A stretch of DNA of 64,000 nucleotides from NCBI RefSeq assembly GCF_000328705.1, contig NC_019673.1:8877501-8941500 (forward strand), written 5' to 3'. The translations under genes and the position numbers were made by a program. Below, in pieces: positions 1 to 7,640 of the stretch. Positions within the stretch are counted from its first letter, which is position 1; each line of letters begins with the position of its first letter. A model generated the notes under the pieces. It was not told the DNA's origin. It searched no databases and worked only from the letters and a program-made list of their open reading frames with translations. The stretch comes from Saccharothrix espanaensis DSM 44229 (lineage in GTDB: Bacteria; Actinomycetota; Actinomycetes; Mycobacteriales; Pseudonocardiaceae).

Positions 1-1
1 G

Positions 2-514
2 GACGAGGTGTTCGCGCTGGCCGCGGCGACCGGCGCGCTCACCCACGGCCACCCCAGCGGCTACCTGTCGGCGGGCGTGCTCGCGGTGCTGGTCCAGCAG
101 CTGTGGCAGGGCGCGGAGCTGACCGGCGCGATCGACGTGGCGCGCGACGAGCTCCAGCGCTGGGAGGGCCACGAGGAGCAGCTGGTGCTGCTGGACCTGG
201 CCGCGGAGATGGGCACCCGCGGCGTGCGGCCGACGCCCGAGGTGATCGAGACGGCGCTGGGCGGCGGCTGGGTCGGCGAGGAGGCGCTGGCGATCGCGGT
301 GCTCACCGCGCTGGCCGCCGAGACGCTCGCGGACGGCCTGCTGCTGGCCGTGAACCACTCCGGGGACAGCGACTCGACCGGGGCGCTGTGCGGGAACCTG
401 CTGGGCGCGCGGGACGGCGCGGGCGCGCTGCCGGCGCACTGGCTGGAGTCGCTGGAACTGGCCGACGTGATCGGTCGGCTGGCGGACGAGGCGGGCGAGG
501 TGTTCGGCCGCTGA
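2..514 (+). CDS. ADP-ribosylglycohydrolase, C-terminal part
   Basis: The frame is open to the left edge, so the true start is outside the window; 170 residues are visible. The protein would remove ADP-ribose from modified proteins or small molecules in the cytosol. Near visible residues 118-136 it shows NHSGDSDSTGALCGNLLGA, the closing metal-site motif of the DraG/ARH family, where the Asp residues bind Mg2+. The preceding helices (for example THGHPSGYLSAGV) also fit the family. The N-terminal metal ligands are not visible, so activity cannot be judged. It ends 47 nt before the PadR gene and shows no sign of being coupled to it. Confidence 0.8.
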   Translation, partial: DEVFALAAATGALTHGHPSGYLSAGVLAVLVQQLWQGAELTGAIDVARDELQRWEGHEEQLVLLDLAAEMGTRGVRPTPEVIETALGGGWVGEEALAIAVLTALAAETLADGLLLAVNHSGDSDSTGALCGNLLGARDGAGALPAHWLESLELADVIGRLADEAGEVFGR

Positions 515-535
515 GCCCCGCACCCTGGACGGCAC

Positions 536-556
536 TAATCTACATAGGTAGCATTA
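536..556. promoter_or_regulatory. Imperfect dyad upstream of padR, candidate autoregulatory operator
   Basis: TAATCTAC (536-543) and GTAGCATTA (548-556) form an inverted repeat with one extra base in the right arm; the core CTAC-ATAG-GTAG is perfect. It lies 6 nt before the GTG start of the PadR gene and is A/T-rich for this genome, so it may also hold the -10 region. PadR proteins usually repress their own genes through such dyads. The site itself is an inference. Confidence 0.45.
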
Positions 557-561
557 GCGTC

Positions 562-870
562 GTGGAACCGCTGGAACGCATCGGCAAGGCCACCGTCGAC
601 GTGCTGGAAGTGCTGCTCGACGGTGCCCACCCCCGCTGGGGGCTGGAGATCATCAAGCTGACCGGGCGCCCGTCCGGCAGCGTCTACCCGCTGCTGGACC
701 GGCTGGAGCGGGCGGGCTGGGTGACGTCGAGCTGGGACGACGACGCCGAACGCCGCGGCCCGCGCCGGCGGATGTACGTGCTCACCCCGGACGGGGCCCA
801 AGAGGCGGTCAAGGTGTGCGCCCGCAAGTCCCGGCCCGCCCGCGCGACCCGGCCGCAGGTGGCGGGATGA
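562..870 (+). CDS. PadR-family transcriptional regulator
   Basis: A 102-residue winged-helix repressor of the small PadR type. Residues 6-90 carry the fold: the helices around LEVLLDGAHPRWGLEIIKLTG, then RPSGSVYPLLDRLERAGWV (recognition helix), then the basic wing RRGPRRRMYVLTPDG. The usual C-terminal dimerisation helix is short. GTG 562 was chosen because it opens the conserved domain and follows the dyad at 536-556; there is no clear Shine-Dalgarno (SD), so the mRNA may be leaderless. The stop overlaps the next start (ATGA), so the regulator and the membrane protein are co-translated. The ligand is unknown. Confidence 0.85.
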   Translation: MEPLERIGKATVDVLEVLLDGAHPRWGLEIIKLTGRPSGSVYPLLDRLERAGWVTSSWDDDAERRGPRRRMYVLTPDGAQEAVKVCARKSRPARATRPQVAG

Positions 871-1166
871 CGCGCCTCGCGCTCGTCCTGGTCACGTGGG
901 CGGCGGCGCTGCTGCCGCGCAAGGACCGCGAACGCTACCTGGAACAGTGGCGCGCGGACGTGCTCGGAGCCCGTGAGCTGGGACTTTCGCCGTTCGGCGT
1001 CGCCTTCGGCGCGGTGCGCACGGCGAACACCCGCAAAGCTCCGGTCATGCTGCCGGTCGGTGTGCTGGCCCTGGCCCTGCGGCTGCGCGAGAGCCGGCAC
1101 CTCGGTGCGGTGCTCGCGGTGATGCTGATCGCGAACCTCGGCGGGGTGATCGTGCTGGTCATCTAG
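867..1166 (+). CDS. Small membrane protein coupled to PadR
   Basis: 99 residues with an N-terminal hydrophobic stretch (about 4-15), a charged segment RERYLEQWRADVLGAREL (about 22-39) and a C-terminal membrane part with one or two segments (about 60-99). The charged segment resembles the permease-prefix region (YxxxW..DL pattern) often found beside PadR regulators in actinobacteria. Its ATG overlaps the PadR stop by 4 nt. It is probably a membrane partner or remnant of a PadR-controlled envelope or transport module. Function unknown. Confidence 0.7.
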   Translation: MTRLALVLVTWAAALLPRKDRERYLEQWRADVLGARELGLSPFGVAFGAVRTANTRKAPVMLPVGVLALALRLRESRHLGAVLAVMLIANLGGVIVLVI

Positions 1167-1193
1167 GGCGCCGATGTCGGCCGGCCGGAGCTT

Positions 1194-1460
1194 TCAGGCC
1201 GAGGGGCCGGGCTCGCCGCGCAGCTGGGAGCGCAGCTTCTCGCGCTCGACCCGGCGCGCGGCCTGCTTCTCCTCCAGGCCGCGGGCCACCCGCGTCCGCA
1301 GCCCGCGGAACACGAACAGCGACAGCGGCAGCGCGACGACCACGCCGACCGCCAAGGCGACCAGCAGCGGAACGTTGAGCAGGACGAGCAGCGCGGTGAC
1401 CGCGGCGACCATGCCCAGCCGCGCGCCCACGTAAAGCGTCACATCACGACCCAGGTGCAC
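1194..1460 (-). CDS. DUF4229 membrane protein
   Basis: 88 residues with two membrane segments (about 10-30 and 32-52), then a basic, charged tail (RTRVARGLEEKQAARRVEREK). This matches the DUF4229 family of small actinobacterial inner-membrane proteins, whose role is not known. The GTG at 1460 is used. Upstream on the minus strand TAACCT (1474-1469) ends 8 nt before it, which would fit a leaderless transcript starting at the GTG. That promoter overlaps the end of the Lrp-type gene. Confidence 0.75.
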   Translation of the reverse strand: MHLGRDVTLYVGARLGMVAAVTALLVLLNVPLLVALAVGVVVALPLSLFVFRGLRTRVARGLEEKQAARRVEREKLRSQLRGEPGPSA

Positions 1461-1471
1461 GGTTGCCCAGG

Positions 1472-1939
1472 TTACGCCGTGCCCTCGGGCTCGCCCGCCG
1501 CGGTGTTCGGCCGCCCCTCGAAACGCGTGGACAGCACGACCGTGGTGCGGGTGCGGGCCACGCCCGGGATGCGCCGCAGCCTGCCCAGCGACCGCTCCAG
1601 GTCGTCCACGGTGGCCACCCGGACCTTCACGATGAACGACTCGTCGCCGGCCACCCGGTAGCAGGACTCGACCTCGATCAGCTCGCCCAGCGACAGGGCC
1701 AGCTCGTCGTCGTCGGCGGTGTCCGTCGGGTGGATGCTGACCAGGGCGGTGACCCCGAGGCCGACCGCGCTCGGGTCGACCACGGCGTGGTAGCCGACGA
1801 TGACGCCGGTCGCCTCCAGCTTGCCGACCCGCTCGTGCACGGCGGAGGCGGACAGGCCCACCTTCCGGCCCAGATCGGCGTAGGTGGCTCGGCCGTTCGC
1901 CCGCAGGGCGGCGATGATCTGGCGATCGAGTGCGTCCAC
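1472..1939 (-). CDS. Lrp/AsnC-family transcriptional regulator
   Basis: 155 residues. The N-terminal helix-turn-helix (about 1-50) reads LDRQIIAALRANGRATYADL then GLSASAVHERVGKLEATGVI, the typical Lrp DNA-binding unit. The C-terminal part (about 60-140) is the RAM/AsnC ligand-binding and oligomerisation domain, with the signature ESCYRVAGDESFIVKVRV. Such proteins act as octamers that sense amino acids and control amino acid metabolism. GTG 1939 fits the family length; a TAGGCT box 7 nt upstream suggests a leaderless mRNA. The target genes are not evident from the neighbours. Confidence 0.92.
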   Translation of the reverse strand: MDALDRQIIAALRANGRATYADLGRKVGLSASAVHERVGKLEATGVIVGYHAVVDPSAVGLGVTALVSIHPTDTADDDELALSLGELIEVESCYRVAGDESFIVKVRVATVDDLERSLGRLRRIPGVARTRTTVVLSTRFEGRPNTAAGEPEGTA

Positions 1940-1946
1940 CGGGCCT

Positions 1947-1952
1947 AGCCTA
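1947..1952 (-). promoter_or_regulatory. -10 box (TAGGCT) for a leaderless lrp-type mRNA
   Basis: On the minus strand TAGGCT is followed by 7 nt and then the GTG start of the Lrp/AsnC gene, with no SD between. The same arrangement occurs at 58285 and 61102 in this window. A leaderless transcript is inferred. Confidence 0.5.
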
Positions 1953-2089
1953 GGGCCACCGACCACGATGTCCGAACCGCCCACTTCGTCCCTTACTACC
2001 TCTTTACCATCACCCAAGCGTTCGAGTACCCGAAGGTCGGGATGCCACCATGCGTCCGGTACGTCTGTTCGGCATCGGGGAGGAAGACC

Positions 2090-2308
2090 GTGACCGTGAC
2101 GCAGGGACACCAGGGGGAACGGCTGCTCACACCGGGCGAAGTGGCCAATCTCTTCCGCGTCGACCCCAAGACCGTGACCCGCTGGGCCACGGCGGGGCGC
2201 ATCGGCTCGATCCGGACCCCGGGCGGTCACCGCCGCTTCCGGGAGTCCGAGGTCCAGGCCCTGCTCTCCCAGTTGACGACCGAGGCGACCGAACCGGTGC
2301 GGCACTGA
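2090..2308 (+). CDS. bldC: BldC-like MerR-family DNA-binding protein
   Basis: 72 residues, almost entirely one winged helix-turn-helix: LLTPGEVANLFRVDPKTVTR, then WATAGRIGSIRTPGGHRRFR. This is very close to Streptomyces BldC, a head-to-tail DNA-binding protein that controls the timing of morphological differentiation. There is no effector domain, as expected for BldC. GTG 2090 is chosen because GGGAGGA (2078-2084) lies 5 nt upstream; a second GTG at 2096 is possible. The gene stands alone, between divergent and convergent neighbours. Function is well supported by family, not shown here. Confidence 0.9.
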   Translation: MTVTQGHQGERLLTPGEVANLFRVDPKTVTRWATAGRIGSIRTPGGHRRFRESEVQALLSQLTTEATEPVRH

Positions 2309-2360
2309 CGCCGTTCACCTCGGTGACACGGGTAATGTCGTGGCAAAGGAGGTGGCGACC

Positions 2361-2537
2361 ATGCTCTACGTGCTAGCGCTGATCGGTGCGCTCACGATCG
2401 CCGTGCTGCTGTGGCGCGCGTTCGGGCCGGACCGGGTCGATACCGCCCCCAGCCGCCGCGTCATCGCGCCGGACGACGATCCGGAGTTCCTGCGCAAGCT
2501 GGGTGAGCAGAGCAAGAAGCGTCCCGACGAAGAGTGA
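2361..2537 (+). CDS. Small single-pass membrane protein
   Basis: 58 residues: one membrane segment at about 2-20 (LYVLALIGALTIAVLLWRAF), then a polar acidic/basic tail of about 38 residues ending EQSKKRPDEE. AAAGGAGG (2345-2352) lies 8 nt before the ATG, a strong SD, so this start is preferred to an upstream in-frame one. Small proteins of this form follow bldC-like genes in other actinomycetes (recalled, not checked). The function is unknown; it could be a regulatory or complex-associated membrane peptide. Confidence 0.65.
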   Translation: MLYVLALIGALTIAVLLWRAFGPDRVDTAPSRRVIAPDDDPEFLRKLGEQSKKRPDEE

Positions 2538-2549
2538 CGGGCGCGGTGC

Positions 2550-2576
2550 CGAGGGGCCTTTCGTCGAGGCCCCTCG
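2550..2576. terminator. Bidirectional hairpin between convergent genes
   Basis: CGAGGGGCCT (2550-2559) pairs perfectly with AGGCCCCTCG (2567-2576) around a 7-nt loop. It sits between the stop at 2537 and the stop at 2601 of convergent genes. There is no clear T-run. Confidence 0.7.
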
Positions 2577-2600
2577 TCGCGTCGGCGCGCGTGAACGCGC

Positions 2601-4097
2601 TCAGGTGACCTTGTTCGGGAAGTCGTCGGCCACCGTCGCGGCCAGTTCCAGCAGCGCCAGCCGGGTCTCCGGGCCGAGCTTGTCCAGCTCGATCTCGGCA
2701 CCCTCCTCCAGGTGCGCGTCGAACGGGATCCGGACCACCGCGCGGCAGCGCTGGGCGAAGTGCGCGGCCAGCTTGTCCAGGTCGACCTTCCCCGAGCCGG
2801 GGCGCACCGAGTTGATCACGGCCACCGACTTGGCGACCAGGTCGCGGTAGCCGTGCGCCTCCAGCCAGTCCAGCGTCGCCGCCGAGGTCTGGGCGCCGTC
2901 CACCGAGCCGGAGGACACCAGCACCAGCGAGTCGGCCTGGTCGAGCACGCCCTTCATCGCCGAGTGCATCAGGCCGGTGCCGCAGTCGGTGAGCACGATG
3001 TTGTAGAACAGCTCCAGCAGTGTGACGGTCCGCAGGTAGTCCTGGTCGCTGAACGCCTCGGACACCGCCGGGTCCTGCTCGGAGGCGAGGATCTCCAGCC
3101 GGCTGGGCGACTGCGAGGTGTACGCGCGGACGTCGCTGTACTTGGTGATCCGCGAGGCGTCGCGCAGCAGGTGCCGCACGGTCGCCGTGGTCTCGCGGGG
3201 CACCTTGAGCGCGAGCGTGCCCCGGTCGGGGTTGGCGTCCACCGCGATCACCCGGTCACCGCGCAGCGACGAGAACGTCGAGCCCAGGGTGGTGGTCGTG
3301 GTGGTCTTGCCGACGCCGCCCTTGAGGCTCAGCATCGCGATCTTGTAGCACCCGCGCAGCGGCTGGTTGATCCGCGCGATCAGCTCGCGCCGCCGCACGT
3401 CCGCCGGGCTCTCGCCGAGGTTCACCAGGCCGCCGGTCACCGCGTGCACGGTCTTGCGCCAGCCGGACTGCGGCGGGCGCTTCGCGCGCTTGATCAACTG
3501 GTGCGAGGACACGTCGTGCGCGCTCGCCTGCTGCGGCTGGGACTGGATGCTCTGCGGGAAGTTGTTCGGGAACGCGCCCCCGAACTGCTGCTGCGCGTTC
3601 GGGTCGAACTGGTGCGGCCCGCTCTGGCCGGCGACGTGGTACGCGCCGCTCTGGTGCGGGCCGGCCTGGTACTGGCCGCCCACCTGGTACGGGCCGGACT
3701 GGCCGGGGACCTGGTAGGGACCGGACTGGCCGGGCACCGGGTACGCGCCGGACTGGCCGCCGACCTGGTACGCGCCGGACTGGTGCGGACCCGGGTGGGG
3801 ACCCGACTGGTGCGGTCCCGACTGGTGCGGTCCGGGCTGGCCGGGCACCGGGTGCGGACCGCTCTGCCCGACCGGGTAGGAGCCGGACGGCGTGCCCTGG
3901 GCCGGGAAGCCGCCCGACGGCGGGCCGGTCACCGGACCGGACGGGGCGGGGTCGAAGTTGACCGTCGCGGGCTCGACGTACGGGGAGTCCACCGCGGGCT
4001 CGACCGGGTGGCCGCCCGACTGGTTCGGGTTGGGCTGCCCCTCCCCGCCCGAGGGCGGCTGCCACGACGATTCAGGGTTCTCGTAGCGACCGGTCAC
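2601..4097 (-). CDS. MinD/ParA-like ATPase with Gly/Pro/Gln-rich N-terminus
   Basis: 498 residues. About 1-200 is low-complexity, with recurring SGPHQ, SGAYQV and GQSGPYQV units. A basic linker (KRAKRPPQSGWRKTV) leads to a P-loop ATPase with the deviant Walker A KGGVGKTT at 259-266, VIAVDANPDRG at about 284 and LTDCGTG at about 369. This is the layout of the ESX-associated/MinD-like proteins of actinobacteria (EspI and Rv3860-type relatives), which are thought to act at the membrane in secretion or positioning. No ESX gene is in the window, so the role is open. GTG 4097 is used, with GGGAGG about 8-10 nt upstream. The repeats make length variation likely. Confidence 0.8.
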   Translation of the reverse strand: MTGRYENPESSWQPPSGGEGQPNPNQSGGHPVEPAVDSPYVEPATVNFDPAPSGPVTGPPSGGFPAQGTPSGSYPVGQSGPHPVPGQPGPHQSGPHQSGPHPGPHQSGAYQVGGQSGAYPVPGQSGPYQVPGQSGPYQVGGQYQAGPHQSGAYHVAGQSGPHQFDPNAQQQFGGAFPNNFPQSIQSQPQQASAHDVSSHQLIKRAKRPPQSGWRKTVHAVTGGLVNLGESPADVRRRELIARINQPLRGCYKIAMLSLKGGVGKTTTTTTLGSTFSSLRGDRVIAVDANPDRGTLALKVPRETTATVRHLLRDASRITKYSDVRAYTSQSPSRLEILASEQDPAVSEAFSDQDYLRTVTLLELFYNIVLTDCGTGLMHSAMKGVLDQADSLVLVSSGSVDGAQTSAATLDWLEAHGYRDLVAKSVAVINSVRPGSGKVDLDKLAAHFAQRCRAVVRIPFDAHLEEGAEIELDKLGPETRLALLELAATVADDFPNKVT

Positions 4098-4198
4098 CGC
4101 TGGGGTCCTCCCTGGAGCGAAGCGGATCGAGCACTCCCCGACCTCACGATTGCGACGGTAGTCGGCGTGCAGCGGTTCCACGACACTGGGTAGGGGGT

Positions 4199-5167
4199 CT
4201 AGTTCACACCCGCGTAAGAGTGCAATCCGGTCGTGACCAGGTTGATGAAGAACAGGTTGAACACGGTCAGCGCGAAGCCCAGCGAGTTGATCCACGCCGC
4301 GGGCCGGCCGCGCCAGCCGGCGGTGGCGCGGGCGTGCAGGTAGGCGGCGTAGACCACCCAGGCCACGAACGACACCGTCTCCTTGGGGTCCCAGCCCCAG
4401 AACCGGCCCCACGCCGCTTCGGCCCAGATCGCGCCGCAGATGAGCCCCAGCGTGAACAGCGGGAACGCGAACACCGTGCTGCGGTAGGCCAGCCGGTCCA
4501 GCACGTCGGAGTCGGGCAGCTTCGCGAACCGCGCCCGGCCGGAGGACTTCAGCAGGTACAGCACGCTGGCCACGCCCGGCAGCAGGAACAGGCCGCTGGA
4601 CACCGAGATCACCGAGACGTGGACGACCAGCCAGTAGGACTGGAGCGCCGGCTGCACCGGCGCGGCCTCGGCGTAGAGCACGGTGCCGCCGAGGAACATC
4701 AGCAGGGCGATCGGCGTCAGCACGAACCCGCCGAGCTTGCGCACCGGGAACATCCGCACCAGCACCAGCCAGCCCACGACCGCCGCGAGCGTCAGCAGCG
4801 CCGTGTACTCGTACATGTTGCCCCACGGCGCGCGCTGGGTCGCCAGACCGCGCAGCACGAGGGAACCGGCGTGCAGCAGCACGCCGAGCAGGGTCAGCGC
4901 GACGCCCATCCGCCCGAGCTTCTCCGCGCGCGGCCGCTCGGTGCGCACGACCAGGCCCGGTCGCCACCCGCCGTCGTCGCCGGTGCCCGCGACCTGCGGG
5001 CCGGCCCCGACCAGCTCCTTGGCCTTGTCCGCGCTCGCGGCGCTCTTCGCGGTGTTCTTCGCGAAAGCCTGCTCGCACAGGTAGAACACGGCCGCGATCA
5101 CGTAGATCGCCACGGCCGCGCCGTACGTCCAGTCGCTGAACGTGGCCAGCGTCGTGTTGACCGGCAT
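4199..5167 (-). CDS. ccsB: Cytochrome c biogenesis protein CcsB/CcsA (heme handling)
   Basis: 322 residues of a multi-spanning membrane protein. The WWD-type heme motif is at about 253-264, including WGWDPKETVSF, with flanking histidines (for example LVVHVSVIS, and LHSYAG near the end). It works with ResB to move heme across the membrane and attach it to apocytochrome c on the outside (system II). Its ATG follows the resB stop with no gap, so the two are one transcript and probably one complex; about 80 residues between the first two membrane parts form a soluble loop. It corresponds to Rv0529. Confidence 0.93.
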   Translation of the reverse strand: MPVNTTLATFSDWTYGAAVAIYVIAAVFYLCEQAFAKNTAKSAASADKAKELVGAGPQVAGTGDDGGWRPGLVVRTERPRAEKLGRMGVALTLLGVLLHAGSLVLRGLATQRAPWGNMYEYTALLTLAAVVGWLVLVRMFPVRKLGGFVLTPIALLMFLGGTVLYAEAAPVQPALQSYWLVVHVSVISVSSGLFLLPGVASVLYLLKSSGRARFAKLPDSDVLDRLAYRSTVFAFPLFTLGLICGAIWAEAAWGRFWGWDPKETVSFVAWVVYAAYLHARATAGWRGRPAAWINSLGFALTVFNLFFINLVTTGLHSYAGVN

Positions 5168-6706
5168 CTAGCTCTCCTCCTTGAGCAGGTCCCGGGACAG
5201 GGAGCCGAACTCCTCGCCGTACCCGGCCTGGTCGGTGCGCGCCAGGCCACCGACCTCGACAACCGTACGCCCGTCCTCCTGGGGGGTCGCCCGCACCCAG
5301 ATCCGCCGGCGCTTGACCGTCAGCGACACCACCAGACCCAGGATGACCAGCACCGCGAACGCCAGCACGTAGATCTGCGTCGGGTCGTGCGACACCTGGA
5401 GCGACACCCAGTCCCGCACGCCGTCGAACCGGATCGCGGTGCCGTCGTCCAGCTTGATCTCCTCGCCGACCTTCAGGTTCTGCCGGGCCACCTTGGTGAC
5501 CTTGCCGTCCTTCACCACCTTCGGGTCGAGGGTGAAGATCGACTGGCCGCGCCCGGAGTCCCGGCCGAGGTCGCCCCGGTAGACGTCGACCGCCACGGCC
5601 GGGTCGCGCGCCTCGGGGAACGCCGAGTCGAGCAGCTCGCCCTGGAAGACGGCGGTGGGCGCGAGCAGGCCGGTGATCGCGAGCTGGTTCTTGCGCCGCT
5701 GCTCGTCGTCGGTCACACCCGGCGGGTCGAACTTGGTCGCGCCCTCGGAGGCCAGCGTCAGCTCGTCGACCGGCCGCCACTGGGTGGACCCGGTGCGCAC
5801 CTCGCCGTTGGGGAAGGTCACCGTGAACAGCGGCGTGTAGCCGTGGCCGAGCAGGTAGAGCCGGTCGCCGGCGGTCCGCAGCGGGTGGTTGACCTGCAAC
5901 GGGTACGGCCGCCAGGTGCCGGTCTCCAGGTCGTCGCCGGACTGGTACTGGATGTCGGCCTGGAACGTCTGCGCCTGCCCGTTGTGCAGGTAGGTGGCGT
6001 GGAAGTCGTCGACCTTGACGCAGAACTGGTTGAGGTCGGTGCCGTCGACCCGCAGGCCGGGCCGGAACGTGTCGAAGTTGTACACGCCCGAGTTGCAGTA
6101 CTGGCCGCCCTGCGACTGGACGATGACCTGGCCCTCGTAGCCGAACATCTTGCCCAGCGCGAACGCCACCAGCAGGCCCAGCAGGGAGAAGTGGAAGACC
6201 AGGTTACCGGTCTCGCGCAGGAACCCGCGCTCGGCGCTGACGCTGCGCGCGCCGCCCTCCTCCGCGCGCTCGACCAGCCGCCAGCCCTTGAGCCGCCGCT
6301 TCGCCGCCGCGATCACCAGGTCGGGGGAGGCGGCGCTCTCGGCGGACGCGTGGTGCGGCATCCGGGCCAGGTTGCGCGGCGTGAGCACGGGCTTGGCCCG
6401 CATCTGCTCGAAGTACTCCCACGTGCGCGGCAGCAGGCAGCCGATCAGCGACACGAACAGCAGCACGTAGACGGCGGAGAACCAGGCGCTGGCGTAGACG
6501 TCGAAGAACTGGAGCCGGTCGAGGAACCCGCCCCACCAGCCCTTCTCCGCGATGTACTCGGTGACCTTCTGCTGGTTGAGCGAGCGCTGCGGCAGCAGCG
6601 CGCCGGGCATCGCGCCCAGCGCGAGCAGGAACAGCAGGGTCAGCGCGGTGCGCATGGCGGTGAGGCCGCGCCACGTGTTGCGCAGGAAGGCGAGGAGGGC
6701 GCGCAC
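5168..6706 (-). CDS. resB: Cytochrome c biogenesis protein ResB
   Basis: 512 residues. Three N-terminal membrane segments (about 20-40, 75-95 and 165-185) precede a large outward-facing domain (about 195-440) and one last membrane segment (about 450-470, IYVLAFAVLVILGLVVSLTV). ResB pairs with CcsB in heme transfer to c-type cytochromes. PGALLPQRSLNQQKV near residue 34 is typical of the family. GTG 6706 overlaps the ccdA stop by one base. Length fits actinobacterial ResB (about 500-550). Corresponds to Rv0528. Confidence 0.93.
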   Translation of the reverse strand: MRALLAFLRNTWRGLTAMRTALTLLFLLALGAMPGALLPQRSLNQQKVTEYIAEKGWWGGFLDRLQFFDVYASAWFSAVYVLLFVSLIGCLLPRTWEYFEQMRAKPVLTPRNLARMPHHASAESAASPDLVIAAAKRRLKGWRLVERAEEGGARSVSAERGFLRETGNLVFHFSLLGLLVAFALGKMFGYEGQVIVQSQGGQYCNSGVYNFDTFRPGLRVDGTDLNQFCVKVDDFHATYLHNGQAQTFQADIQYQSGDDLETGTWRPYPLQVNHPLRTAGDRLYLLGHGYTPLFTVTFPNGEVRTGSTQWRPVDELTLASEGATKFDPPGVTDDEQRRKNQLAITGLLAPTAVFQGELLDSAFPEARDPAVAVDVYRGDLGRDSGRGQSIFTLDPKVVKDGKVTKVARQNLKVGEEIKLDDGTAIRFDGVRDWVSLQVSHDPTQIYVLAFAVLVILGLVVSLTVKRRRIWVRATPQEDGRTVVEVGGLARTDQAGYGEEFGSLSRDLLKEES

Positions 6707-7485
6707 TACAACGGCAGTTCGAGATCGCTGACCACGGCGTCGCGCAGCCAGAAGACGAAATCACCCCAGAGCCCGGTGACCAGCGCGACGCCCACCGCGA
6801 TGAGCAGCACGCCGCCGAACACCTGCACCTGGCGGACGTGCGAGCGCAGCCAGCCGGTGACCCGCACCGCCCACCGCGCGCCCAGCGCGATCAGCACGAA
6901 CGGCAGGCCCAGGCCGAGGCAGTAGGCGACGACCAGGACCGCGCCGCGGGCGGTGGCCGAGCCGACCTCGGTGCTGCGGGCCAGGGCCAGCACGCCGGCC
7001 AGCGTCGGCCCGATGCACGGGGTCCAGCCGAGCGCGAAGATGCCGCCCAGGACCGGCGCGCCGAGCAGCCCGCCGCGCGGGGTGCGGTGCAGCCGGACGT
7101 CCTTCTGCAACCCCGGCACCAGGCCGATGAACACCAGGCCCATGGCGATGGTGACGACGCCGCCGATCCGCTGGAACACGTCGGCGTCGAAGTAGAGGGT
7201 GTCGGTGAGCCCGAGCACCACGAACGACGTCAGGCTGAACACGATCGTGAAGCCCAGCACGAACAACAGGGCCGCGCCCGCGACCCGCCAGCGGCCGGAC
7301 TTGCGGCCCTCGCCGGAATCCACGGCGGGCGCCTCCGCGCCGACCAGGCCGGCCAGGTAGGCGAGGTAGCCGGGGACCAGCGGGACCACGCACGGCGAGG
7401 CGAACGAGATCGCGCCGGCCAGCACGGCCAGGCCCATCGCCAGTCCCAGCGGCCCGGACATCGCCAGTTGCGTCGTCGGGTCCAC
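6706..7485 (-). CDS. ccdA: CcdA-type thiol:disulfide membrane transporter
   Basis: 259 residues with six predicted membrane segments. The two redox cysteines are in the conserved settings SFASPCVVPLVPGYLAYL (segment 1) and LGWTPCIGPTLAGVL (segment 4). CcdA passes electrons from cytosolic thioredoxin to the outside, to keep apocytochrome cysteines reduced before heme attachment. GTG 7485 is preferred because TACCCT ends 6 nt before it (leaderless pattern); a GTG at 7491 adds two residues. It leads the ccdA-resB-ccsB transcript. Its usual partner, the TlpA/ResA thioredoxin, is at 8637-9221, cut off by the M64 peptidase gene. Confidence 0.93.
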   Translation of the reverse strand: MDPTTQLAMSGPLGLAMGLAVLAGAISFASPCVVPLVPGYLAYLAGLVGAEAPAVDSGEGRKSGRWRVAGAALLFVLGFTIVFSLTSFVVLGLTDTLYFDADVFQRIGGVVTIAMGLVFIGLVPGLQKDVRLHRTPRGGLLGAPVLGGIFALGWTPCIGPTLAGVLALARSTEVGSATARGAVLVVAYCLGLGLPFVLIALGARWAVRVTGWLRSHVRQVQVFGGVLLIAVGVALVTGLWGDFVFWLRDAVVSDLELPL

Positions 7486-7491
7486 GGCCAC

Positions 7492-7497
7492 AGGGTA
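7492..7497 (-). promoter_or_regulatory. -10 box (TACCCT) for ccdA-resB-ccsB
   Basis: TACCCT on the minus strand ends 6 nt before the GTG at 7485. No SD is present, so a leaderless transcript is likely. Inference from spacing. Confidence 0.4.
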
Positions 7498-7604
7498 GGT
7501 ACGGGCCGCTGAGAGCCGCTCACCGGACTCCCTTAGCCGCGACCTGGGTCACACCCGTCCGGAGACGCTCTGTTCCCCCATCGGTTAAACCCGACTTTCC
7601 ACCC

Positions 7605-7633
7605 TTGTGAGTGAGTGACCCACTTCATAGCGT
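7605..7633 (+). promoter_or_regulatory. Candidate promoter of the M64 peptidase gene
   Basis: TTGTGA (7605-7610) and TAGCGT (7628-7633) are 17 bp apart and lie just before the ATG at 7641. The -35 box is good for an actinobacterial vegetative promoter; the -10 box is only fair. Inference. Confidence 0.35.
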
Positions 7634-7640
7634 GAGTCCC

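Noticed and set aside
4220..6925. Very long plus-strand open frame
   Set aside because: It runs antisense to ccsB-resB, has the biased Arg/Gln/His/Val composition of a GC-rich shadow frame and no family motif.
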